Origin: Nereocystis luetkeana
Taxonomy: Eukaryota > Sar > Phaeophyceae > Laminariales > Laminariaceae
Assembly: GCA_031213475.1 (NCBI GenBank)
Contig: JARUPZ010000007.1
Location: 7,621,586-7,685,585, forward strand
Length of the DNA stretch: 64,000 bases
Direction: 5' to 3'
Under the pieces are notes generated by a model, which did not search any database, was not told the origin of the DNA, and saw only the letters and a list, made by a program, of their open reading frames with translations. Position numbers and translations under genes: made by a program. Below, in pieces: positions 22,501 through 34,700 of this stretch. Positions within the stretch are counted from its first letter, which is position 1. Each line of letters opens with the position of its first letter.

Positions 22501-25500
22501 TTGCAATTTTGTTCTCTGGCTGACGGCGGTCCTTAGCTGAGGAAAGTGAAGGACCAAATCAAGGACAAGGACGAACCAAGCGAACGACTAAGTCAAGGAC
22601 CAGGCCATGGACAAGGACGGACCAAGTCAAGGATCAAGTCAAGGACCAAGTCAAGGACAGAGTCAAAGAGTCAAGGACAGAGTCAAAGACAAAGTCAAGG
22701 ATAATACCAAGGACCAAGTCAAGGACCAAGCCCGGACCAAGTCAAGGACAAGGACGGATCAAGTCACCAAAATCAAGGTCAAGCACCGACCGAGTCAAAA
22801 CCCAAGTCAGGGACCAAGTCAGGGACCAAGTCAAGGACTAACGGCCAAGGACCAAGCCAAGGACCAAGTCAAGGACCAAGTCAAACGCAAAGTCAACGAC
22901 AAAGTCAACCAAAAAGACACAGAAAAAATACCAGACAAAATACGAAGTTAAGAACCAAGTCAAGGACCAAGTCAAGGGCAAACTCAAGGACAAACTCAAG
23001 GATCAAGCCAAGGACCACGCCAAGAACCAAGCCAAGGACCACGAAAATAATCAAGTGAAGGAAAAGGTCGAGGACAAAGCCAAGAACCAAGTCAAGGACC
23101 ACGTCAAGGACAAAGCAAAGGACAAAATCAAAGACGAAGCCACCACGTCAAAGCAACGGAGCGCGGCGTCTCGCTTACCGGACAGGTACTCGTGCGTGAG
23201 GACGGGCAGCGAGTCGTTCACCCTCACCGTGGACATTACTCGGTAGTCCCGTGTGTCCAGCATCTGATCCGGCGAAAGGCGAAAGGTCGACGGGGGAATT
23301 TCGGGCGAGGTTTCGGACGACTAAAAACGCGCCGAAGAAACAACCACCACGCAGAGAAGACACACCTTCAGAACTGCACCTACATTCTCGGGGGCTACTG
23401 GAACAACATGGAATTAGTCTTGCTTGAATTTTCGATGAAGTTTAAAAGGGATACGTTCATACGTACAAGCCTAGTGCTGGAAAAACGACCCAACTCTCGC
23501 TACGAGTACATCGTACTCAAGACGTGGGTTTCGTCGTGCAGAGTTTGTTTGACCTTTTCTGCTACTGAAACAACGATCCCAACCTCAACTCCAAATACGT
23601 AATATCGAACTTTAAGGGTTTTCATAGCCCAAAACGTGGGAGCTGTTCTCAACCCTTTTAGGCCTGGAAAAACGGCACAGCTCAAATTCCAAGTAAATTG
23701 TCGAAATGAAAGAGCGTGGGTGAGAGATAAATAAGGACTAGAATCCCATTACTACTGCAAATATGATCCAACTGAAATTCGAAGTGATCTGTCCTCAACA
23801 AGATGTACGCAGGTGCAGGCAGTTGTGAGGGGGTAGAATAAAACATGTTTACTATTACGGGGGACTGTAGTAAATAGGACCTATGGTACACACAAAAACC
23901 TATACCTGGTACGATTTACTATGTTACTAACAATATTTAGTCCTATTTACTATTACGGGAGGCCACAGTTAATAGGACCTACCAGGTATGGTATAGATAA
24001 AAACCTATATATTTGACCATTTTTACTGACACTATTCGGTCCTATTAACTATGGTCCCCCGTAATACGTACATAATGCGAAAACAATCCAACTCTAATCA
24101 TTCCAACTCGTTTCTCCCCGAGTAATGTGTGCAGTTGGAAAGGGCTTAATTGATACTCCTACTATTGCAAAAATGACCCGATTCTTAATCCCAGTAGCTG
24201 TTATAAATACATTAAGCTTGTGGTGCGGCCGCGGATGGCCCTTCGCGACACACCAACGGCATCCCGACGCAAGACCCGCTAAACACTACAAACGCAGCGG
24301 TGCGCAGGAATGCCAACCACCATTTCCATGTTACAGCACAGCAATATACGACCGGTGCGTAGGAATCCCAACCACCGTTTCCATGTTACAGCACAACAAT
24401 ATACGACCGCCCCCCCCCCCCCCCCCGCCTACCCCCCCGTCATCTTCCCTGCTTCTCTCCATCGTCGTAAAGGCGGCTACCTCGCAACCCCTCTTCCTGC
24501 CCCTGCCCCCAACGCTGCCCCCCCCCCCCCCCCGCCGTTGGCGCCGAATGGAGAAACCCAGGCTTACCTCCAGGTCTCCGGTGGTGGTTGTCCGCGATGC
24601 CACGTACGGCCCGCCGGTGCCCCACGCCACGCTCAACACAGCGCGCCCGACGTACTTGCTGGCCTACTTTGCTCAATGCAGGGCGACGACTATAAACATA
24701 AATGAAAAACACGCACCCGCCGTCGGCGCCGCGTGGAGAAACCCGGGCTTACCTCCAGGTCTCCGGCGGTGGTTGTCCACGATGCCACGTACGGCTCGCC
24801 GGTACCCCACGCCACGCTCGACACAGCGCGCCCGACGTACTTGCTGGCCTACTTTGTTTTGTGCAGGACGATGAATGTGGACAGAAACGAAAACACAAAA
24901 CACAAAACACAAAAAGTGGCGTTGTCAAATGAGGTCAAAACACAACCAGCCACAACCAGATGAGGAGAAACACAATCAACGAGTTCAGTTAGAAAGTGAT
25001 GTAAATTATCAACAGCAACAACACCCGTCAGACGAGCACGAGCGTAAAATCAACGACAGCAGTCAGAACGAACCGAAAACACCAGCAACTTCAGTCTGGC
25101 GCACTGAAACACAAAAATAACAACATCGGCCAGATGCACGAAAAGCACCACCAACATCAGACGGACGACCAAAACACAAAAAAACAGCACCAGTCAGAGG
25201 AAGCAATAAAAACACAAACAACGAAGCACAGAACAGCGCCTTCTGACAAAATCAAATCACTCTGGGCGGAAATATAATGACCGTTTAGACACTAATATGA
25301 AGACCAATTGGTCCTTATGTTTACGAACAGAGTGCTATTGCTCTACCCTCGCCTGTCGGGCAGGCCGGGGGTCATGCGCTGACCAATGAGCAGATCACAC
25401 TGAGCCGACGAACGAAGTCAACGATTCGATTAATCAACCCAGCCGCAACAAACACCGAACAAAAGAATCGCGCAACCAACCAACCATCAAACCAACAGAC

Positions 25501-28500
25501 CCAACTATCGAACAAACAAACAATCAATCAAAACACTCACAGACTAACAGGAAACAAAACAAAACAAACAATAAACAAACGGACAAACAACGGACAGACA
25601 AACAAGCAATGCCCTAACCAACCAGCCAAGCAGACGCAGAAAAACCAACCGACCATGAAGCCGACAACACCAACAATACAAGACAACGCCAATAATACAG
25701 ACCAACAGCACCAACAACCACAAATAACAAGCAACTCACAGCAGCAGCAACAGAGAGTAGCCAACCATTTTACCAATCAACCATCCAACCATTCAACCAA
25801 CCAACCAGCCACCCACCCAACCACTCCAGCGTGCGCCGAACCCCACAAGGCGCAAAGCGATCGGAGGTTGGCAAGCGCTCCTCGCTGGCGGTGGCCGCTC
25901 GTGGCCTGCTTCCGTCGTTTCGGACCGAAACAACAACCGGCTGGCCGACATTTCTGCGCCCGATCTAGTGAACCGTCTATAACGGGGGACCATAGTAAAT
26001 AGGACCTACGGTACACACAAAAACCTATATATTTACCTATTTTTACCATCAATATTAGGTCCTATTAACTATGTTCCCCCGTAATAGGTCCAGCTTCGCC
26101 AAAAAAGATTGAATGTATGGATATTTCAACTCTAAAACCTGTACCCTACTAACCCCTTTCAGTGGGCCTAAACCTGGGACAGAGTTTTCGGGATGAAGCC
26201 GTAGTGGGGGCTTTGTGTGCGCTCTATATCGTTGAAACATAGTCGCTCGACCCCAAACCCTGACGCTCCTGACGCTATACGGCAACGGTTCTTTATGGTG
26301 CCGGCATGCGCCAGCAAACAACACCGGCCCTGTCGCGGCAACCGGCACGACTCCCCGCACACTGGTCAGTCCCGGATGTGCCGAGCGATTTTACGCGCAC
26401 TTCTTACAGCGGGCAGCCGACACTTCTCAAACCGGCAGTGTAGAAGGACCGCTACTATTGATACTTGCCGCAACCCTAACCCCGACTGCCCTGGAAATCT
26501 CGGCGAAACAGTGCAGTACGTGCTGAAAAAATGGTGCGCACCATCAACCACCTTGGTCGAAGCTGGACCAAGGCGTACGAACAAAAAAAATGCTGTCCCA
26601 AGCTGGGCCGAGTCGCATATTATACACTGGTACGATCTGCTGGATCCCCCGTGTCAATGTTCGTGGCATCAAAAATAACATTACCGGCTACGGCTTTTTT
26701 TTTTAAGGCATTATCCCATATCCTACGTTATGTGATATGTACCACCGACCGCACCCGCACCTTCATAGTCGGCACTCCGGCCATGTCTGGGGGGAAGTTC
26801 ACCACGTGCACGTGTCCATCGTTGCACCCGGAGACGATATCCCTGCCCTCACAAAACCACCCCAACCACCACCGCCATCGACGTCCCCCCCCAAAAAAGA
26901 AAGGAGGCGAGCAGGCAATGCACGGTGTGATGTCCGACGGGCGGGTGACCGACGGGGTGGGGTGGCCGTCGGTCGGTCGGTCGGTCGGTCGGTCGATGGA
27001 TCGATCGCTCGGTCAAAACGCGGCGGAACTTTTGGAATATAGACAAGTATCTTAACGTTGGACAAACTTGTACGTGAACAACAGGCAATGTGGTGTACCT
27101 GATACCAGGTACCTGGTATACAACAGACAATGAACGTGAACGATGTAAGGTGTTACGGTAGCATACTACGGTAGGGACAGGCATACACAAATCATAGACT
27201 AGTATAGGGCACAGCCAAGGACACATAGGCATAGACATGAAACAGAACACAGACGTAGCAAAGGCCGTAGAACAGAGACTCACGCACGGAAGTACCAGGT
27301 ATAAAAAAAACAACACAGAAAGACTGTACACAGTAGTACGTGAACATACACGAGAGAAAGCCAAAGGCGCCCTGCGAAGCGTACAGGACGAGCGCCGTCG
27401 TCCCAACCCTCTATACACAGGCGCACGCACGCAAGAACGGCTTGCAACTCTGACCCTGCCACCTTGGTCGGGGGCAGCGGCGAATGCACCTGGGGTCGGG
27501 TGGCGTCAGTCCCGCCGTCGCGATTCTACAATTATTAGTTGTGCATTGATTTTTTGTAGGGTTAGGAAAGGATAGGTGAGTGGGTGGCGGGTGAGAAGGT
27601 AAACGCATCGGCGTACTAGGCCACTACAGTAGTTGCACTGCCTATAATATACACGTGGGGTGATGTTATGTGTCTGTATGATGTTCCCGTGGGGTTGAAC
27701 CTATTGTGTGTTGTAAGGGTTGGGGGGTTACCATTACGGTCGCGAGTATCAAGTTCACGCTATTACGGGGGACCATAGTTAATAGGACCAAATATTATTT
27801 GTAAAAATGGTCAAGTATATAGGTTTTTACCTATACCATAGGTCCTATTAACGATGGCCCCCCGTAATAGCATCTGACGTCGCCCCGTAGACAAGGAAAA
27901 AAAACACCGCATGCAAACCCAGGGGTGCATCCGAACTTTTTGAGCTGTACGGTGCACTACCCCCTTTACAACTGCATCCGCGTTTATAGGGACGCCGCGT
28001 ACGCGTACTTGAATTAAGACGACGGAAAAAAATGTACTATTTATAGCATGTACGAGGAGGTCCCCGCACCGAAGGCAAGGGGGGGGGGGGGGGGGGAATG
28101 AAACATTGTCTCTGTGGGTACGTTTACTGCGTCGCGATCTCCAGCAGCACAACGGGCCGCGAGAAGTTTCTCGGGGCCTCTCTTCCCTCCAAGAGCACGC
28201 CCAGAGTCACCCGTGCTACACTGGTGGGCCACGATCACGCCTGCCCACCCTTTCCTAACACTACTGCTTCACCGACCATTTGAAGCAAGCACGTGCATTG
28301 GACTAGATGAGGCTTTACGCCCTAGTCCGTGGTCTTACGCTCGGGGTACACTCCCAAGCTAAGCTCAGACTCAACGATGTACGAGACTCAAAGCATGTAC
28401 TCAATACTCCTTGTCCTCGGAGGGATAAAAGCAGAAACTGCTACAGTAGTATCTGCTACGCTGCGTGGATGGGATGGTCAGCTCCTTGCTCCCAACTTAC

Positions 28501-31500
28501 GTAATATCGTTTCTCTTCGATCGCACTGTCTCAGGTGCATGCCTCTTCCTATGAGTAATCGAAACCCCAACATCCTGGAATCACCTCTGCTATCATCGAC
28601 GGGCCCGGTTTTGGTAGTCTTCGATTTTACTGCAAACGCTCTACTTGAGTAATTTCAAGTACTTCGTCCCCAAAAACGTGGGGTGGAGTTCTATAGCGTA
28701 CGACTACTCGACTACTCTAGTTTCGAGTTACTTGTCCCACGAAGTGCAGCACTTCTGAAATAGGAGAGGGATGCCGCCTTCCTATATAAACCGAAAACCT
28801 GCAAACAGCCTGAGCGGCGACGCGGGAATGCACGCACCTAGAGAGAGGATTCACCCGGAAGTCCGTGATGTTTCCCGAATGCACGGGCAACGACTCACTC
28901 ACCACGCCGCCGCCGCCACCACCACCACCACCACCACCACCGCCTGCGCCCCCGCTACCACCGCCGCCCACGCTGCCGCCGCTAGCGGCATTCCCGTCAA
29001 CGCCACTGCTGCCACCGCCACCACTAACGCCACCTCCACCGCCATCATCCCCGCCCCCGCTGCCGCCCTCTCGCGCCCCACCGCTCCCCACCCCCCCGTC
29101 CACCACCGCCGTTGCCGCCCCCGCCGGCAAGTCTGAAGAGCCTACTCCCGCGTTTCCCCCCCCCGCGGCAAAGTAGAACAGCCCCCCCTGGGCGTAGACG
29201 AGAGTGCAGCAGTCGTCATCCAGGGAGTGGATCGCCCGTACGGGTTTTCTCCCCGACGAGCTGGTCGGAAAATGAAGCCAGTCAGCAAACCAGCAAGCCA
29301 TCCGGTTCGCCAATCAGCCAATCAGTCAGTTCGACAAATCAGTCAATCAGCCAGTCATTCAGTTCGACAGTCGGCCAATCAGCCAGTCAGCCAGTTCGAT
29401 AAACCAGCCAATCAGGAAGTCCGACGACGCCGATCAGCCAACAATATTTCGACAATCAGCAACCCAGTCAACCAGTTCGACAATTAGCCAACCAGTCAGT
29501 TCGGCGCCGCCGATCGGCCAATCATCCGGCCAGCCAAACCGACACCGTCGCCGCCGCGATGGGAGACCGGGAGCAGCGGAGCAGGCGGGAGCGCGAGGGG
29601 GTGGGGGGGGGATGAAGGGTGCGGAGGGGGTAGGGAGGAGAGGGGTGGGGGGGGGGTGGGGGGTGGGGGGGGGGGGGGGGGGGGAGGGGGGGGGGGGCGT
29701 ACTCATTTGTTGCTTGCCTTAGTCATTTGATCATTGACCACGCACTCCTTTCGAGACGAGGGGGGGGGGGCAAGGGGGGTCGGGAGGAACGGGGGGAGGC
29801 AAAGGAGGGTGGAGGAGGGGTAGATGAATCAGTCTTAACGGTGGAGTTGAAGACCTTGTCTTCATCCTTACGGCGGCGAGCTTGGTCTGCCTACATATGA
29901 TACCGTTACTATCGCCACGATACGAACCCATAAGGGACCCGGGTGAAGTGACCGAAAAAAATGACAAAGCAGCACGAGATTACATCACCCCCGTCTAGCG
30001 TGAGAGAGCAGCAGTAGTATCAACACCAAGAAGCGCGCGTGCCGTACAGCTGGCTCAGTCCGGACACTGACGGTGTCCTAGCCTAATCCAGCAGCCTGGG
30101 CTGCTTTCGTGTGACCGACGCTTTGCCACAATGGTTGTTTTAATTCACCACTTCTCTCCTCAAGCCCCCAAAGGGTCAACATATAACTGCTACGAGTGAT
30201 GCTGACTGTGAATCTACCGATATAGTCTAGTCTACTGCCACTATTATATCTATCTGGCATGGGGCATTCGTATACGGAGGAGCACTATTTACTTGTGGTA
30301 CACGAAAAAACATCTTTCAAAACAGTTGTGGACGGAGTTATCGCGTCTTCATTGGGCAATCAATCAATCAATTATCAACGTCGGCTGGAGGGAGGCGGGT
30401 GGCCGGTGGCGGGAGTGCCGCCCGGTGCTTGCTGCTTGCTGACCACTTCACGTATGGCATATAATACGCAGGACACGACGATACGACTACGATATGTACG
30501 AGCGCACGGAGTACGTACGGTACCGCTGGTGGGTAAAAAGCGCGGGTAAGGCCCTTCACGTACAGCAGCGAGTAATGGTCCATAAACTTGGAGTCAGTAA
30601 ACAGCCCCCCCCCCCCTGCCCCCCCATCTCTCGTAAAGCGAATACTTCGTATTACTACAGTGCCTTGGTACTGCAATGATTTTTTACACACCTGACACGT
30701 TTTCTACTCGTGGCAACGCTACGTCCAACAACCCCCAAAATGTATTTTAAACATTTTGAAATATAGAGACACACTCCCTGAATTTTTGCAACTTCAGACT
30801 TTGGTCTTCCTCATATACGGGATGTCTGTTCTCGTATATCCTGCGTAAGGCCAACCAGACCCGCAGTACGCGCGATCGAAGTATGACACACAGCTTTTCA
30901 AAGATGACCTTCGACGAAATCCTCGATCTCACAGCTGGGTAGTTTAAAATATATATATATATATATACATCTATTAATAACACCCAACACACGGCCTTCC
31001 GAAACATACAAAGCCGACCCATGAATGCCGTTTGCACCAGGTGTGTTTGTATGCATACCTGGTATGTATCATATACATTCAAAGCATTTACCGCCGGCAC
31101 TGCCCAGGAAGTCAAGTATACGGGATCCTGCTGCTACGCTGCTACTCACCCGGCACTAACCTCCGTGTTACGTTCTTGGTCTTTCTTGTCTGCATAGTAA
31201 GTAACATCATTACCAGCTAACCGCAGAGAGGTACCGGATATCGTATACAGCACTACATCACTGTTGTACGAGTACCGGTTGTCAATACTGAAAAAAAAAC
31301 AATACCCGGTACATACCCGGCATTTGGTTTCCCTGGCTTTTCTCGCCGTCTCTGTGGCTATTTTATAGGAGTGTCTAATACCGTGCTCTCCTTATCCTTG
31401 GCTGTCTCCACTTATCCCACCAATCCAAAACTACAGAACACAAGCACTCATGTGGGTGTGGGTGGGTGTCCTCCGCAGTAAACATGCAACCGCGCTTTCG

Positions 31501-31749
31501 ACCCATCGACGTCCAGTACGCCCGACAACCGTCCCGATTTTTCATCCCGAAGGAATACGACACACACGCTCTTTGGTCGCAGACCACTCGAGACCAGAGA
31601 AAATAACATCGCAACTATTAATAGGGGAGATTAGCCAATCCAATCGATGCAAAACGTGCTGGTTAAGAAAAAGCAGAACATAGACCCAAATACAACAGAC
31701 AAAGGGCAGGGGCGCCAAGAAAATAAAAATAAAAATAATAAAGAAGATA

Positions 31750-31793
<44 letters not shown>

Positions 31794-34700
31794 AAAAAAG
31801 AAAGAAAGAAAGAAGGAAAGAAAGAAAGAACAGAAAGAAATAATGAAAGAAACAAACAAACAAAGAACAGAAAGAAAGAAATAAAGAACAGAAAGAAAGG
31901 AAGAAAGAAAGAAATAAAGACCCAAGAGAGAAAAAAAGCAAGCGAGGAAGAAAGGAAGGAAGAAAGGAAGGAAGACAGAAAGAAAGAACAGAAAGAAAGA
32001 AAGAAAGATACGAAACCGATTGATGATGACGAAGACATGTCCTATGTATCATACACGTCCTGTAGAAGCAGCACCCACTCACCACCACGACCGAACGCGA
32101 CCCGGTCCCCGCCGCGCCGCCGCTTCCGCCAGGTTCAACGGGGCGGCGGCACCGAGATGCCCGCCGCCCGCACCAGCAACCCCCCCACCAACCTCAGCTC
32201 CTAGCCCTAGGCCAAGGTCCTCGATCCGCGCCGACACAAAGTGGTTGCGAACGCCGCCGGAGGCTATTTTCTCATTGAGGACCACGTGAAACACATCTCC
32301 CACTATGAGCGGCCTCGAGCATCTGCGATGGACGCAGCCGTGGCCAGCGGAGGCCGAGGGAGGAGGGAAGAGGGGGGGGGGGGGGGAGGGAAGGGGAAGG
32401 GAGGGAAGGATGGGGGGGGGGGGGGCGGAGGGGGGAAGGGGGGGTAGTGGGGGGGGGAGGGAAAGGGGGGGAATGGGGGAGGGGGGGGGGTTCTCAATAT
32501 CATGCATCGCCGTAGTCGTCTGGCCATAGACCCTCGCATCCCTACAATGCCGGGACCGAGCACATCGGGTTTTCGCCGACCAGGTAAACTTTGCTTACAC
32601 CAAGCGCGAAGCGCCGTGACGTGTTGGGGGAGTCGCATGAAGGGTGAGCTGCATCCTGCAAAGAACCGCTTGTGAGGCGGCTTTGCACATAGATGACGGC
32701 GTCAACTAATTTATTTATGTTCGGGTGTGGTCACTTCCAGAGACAGCGGGGGTGAGGGGGGGGCGTGCTCATTTGTTGCTTGCCTTGGTCATCTGACCAT
32801 TGACTACGCACCCCTTTCCGAACGGAGCACCGTTCCTACTCCTGACAGAGACGCCTCCAACATTTGGGCGCTCATTACGTTGTTTCCATACATTACATAT
32901 AATTTTTTCGCCAATCTTATCCCCTTCCTGTTTGGCCGCCTACGGCCACATCTTCTAGGATAGCGATCGTTTTTCTCGCTGCTACTTAGTGTACCAAACT
33001 CCTCCATGTCACATTCGTCTATTCGTCTATTTTCCACCTCTCCTCTTATATAACACATCCCACTCCCCTTTGTGGGAAGGGTGGGGGGGGAGGTACTCGA
33101 TATCATGCATAGTCGTAATCGTATGACCATAGGGGGGGGGGGGGGAAGAGGGGGTGGGGGGCGGGAGGGGAGGGGAGGGAGGGGGACGGGAGGGAGGGGG
33201 AGGGGGGCAGGGGGGGGGGGAGGCAGAGAAGGACAAGGAGAGAGCGACAGGCGGGAGGGATATAGAGAGGAACAGAGAGAGAAAGCAAAGCCGGTGATAT
33301 GTGGGGGGGGGGGGGGCAGAGAGGGGGGGAGAGAGAGGAGGTAGGGGGGGAGGGAGAGAACATGAGAGAGACGACGGAGAAGAGGGCCAGGGAATGAAAA
33401 TATCGTCAAGGGTCGACTAACAATCACGGGTGGTTGATCGGTGGAGGGAGGGGGAGGAGGAGGTCACGCGGTCACGCTCACACAACAAAGAAAACAAGAG
33501 TCGTCAAAATCGAAAGATCGTTACGTTACGTATGTATGCCGGGTGTGTCACATGGACGAAACCTACGCCTGGTACACCAGCACCAGTACGTATGTATATA
33601 CCGTATAACGGTAAAACTGATCGAGCGTTTGCGGAGTGTGGAGCCCACTGGTCGATTGCTTGCTTTATGGGTGCGCCCGAGGCGAGATGGCCGCCTCTCA
33701 TGTTCCTGCGCCGAAAACTGGGGCGTGCGTCGTGCTGTGTGACGGCGAGGTGGGGGCGGGTGCCCTCTCACATGTTGTCTCTGCCTCGATAATGTTTAGC
33801 GCTTGCTTGCCAGATGGACGCGTGTTCCGATGGCGGGTAATACTGGTCTAAGGGGGGGAAGGTTTGAGGGTTTTGGCACTGGAAATTCGGGTAGACCACG
33901 AATACCAGGTACCAGGTACTATTAATATTGATAAATATTATAGTCTCGCACTGCTGACCCTACAGGAGTGTGTGGTACATATTTCATGTCGTATACCTGG
34001 TACCGGTCACCGGTACATACCTGGTATGACATCATCCCGTGGATCAATTTAAATAATCTGGTTTCAGTCAACAATGACAGACAGACTGCAGACAGCGGTC
34101 AATGTTGTTGATCTTGTATGAATAGCTGTTGTTGTTGCTGCTGCTGCTGTTGTTGGCGGTGGTTGCTGTTGTTGGTACTCCGCTGTTGTTGCTGTGGTTG
34201 TCTGTTTGTCAAGACACTACCGCTGCTGCTGTTGCCGTTGTACTTCGTGATCCATGTACTACTGCTGTACGTCCCCTACTGCTGTGCCCGGCTCCCAGCG
34301 CACAGCACGCCCACCACGATATGTGTATCAAATAGTGTCAACCTGACACTGCTGTAACTACCAGGTACGAAGAGCGTTAAATCCCTCAACCATCAGATGA
34401 TGATACCGAAGCTAATGGTACGACAACTTGCTGTGCCTCGTATGGTATACCAGGTACCTGGTACCCTGGTACACACCAGGTATATAATACGAAGCTGCCG
34501 TCTAGACGAAGCGGAACGATCGAGAGGGCCAGGTCTACGTACGTATGACATATTCGTAACCCACGACGGGGTCCGTGTGCCCCGACGGCCGGGACGGAAC
34601 AGCTCCTCCCGCGCTCCGCGGAGCCGCCCAACATCTCGCCCCAGGTGGTCATAGCCATCCCCATATGGAGCCCGGCTCGTCGGCTTTACGACTACGGCGG

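Noticed and set aside
22185-22536. Frames encoding VLDLVLDLVLDL or TKSRTKSRTKSR repeats
   Set aside because: They come from the 12-base minisatellite, whose period is a multiple of three. There is no start, splice or family support.
28120-28230. Minus-strand segment VARVTLGVLLEGREAPRNF before GTAAAC as another WD40-like exon
   Set aside because: Its phases do not fit between the exons at 28855 and 26847.
31647-32204. Lys/Glu-rich plus-strand frame and Phe/Leu/Ser-rich minus-strand frames
   Set aside because: They are produced by the (GAAA)n microsatellite, which is open in several frames at once.
33636-33840. Plus-strand exon ending ACLPDGRVFRWR before GTAATA
   Set aside because: It looks slightly WD40-like, but no clear acceptor or partner exon was found and it lies inside an intron of the opposite-strand gene.
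34540-34632. Plus-strand exon TAGTEQLLPRSAEPPNISPQ before GTGGTC
   Set aside because: A single short segment with an ordinary donor, no acceptor or neighbours in phase.
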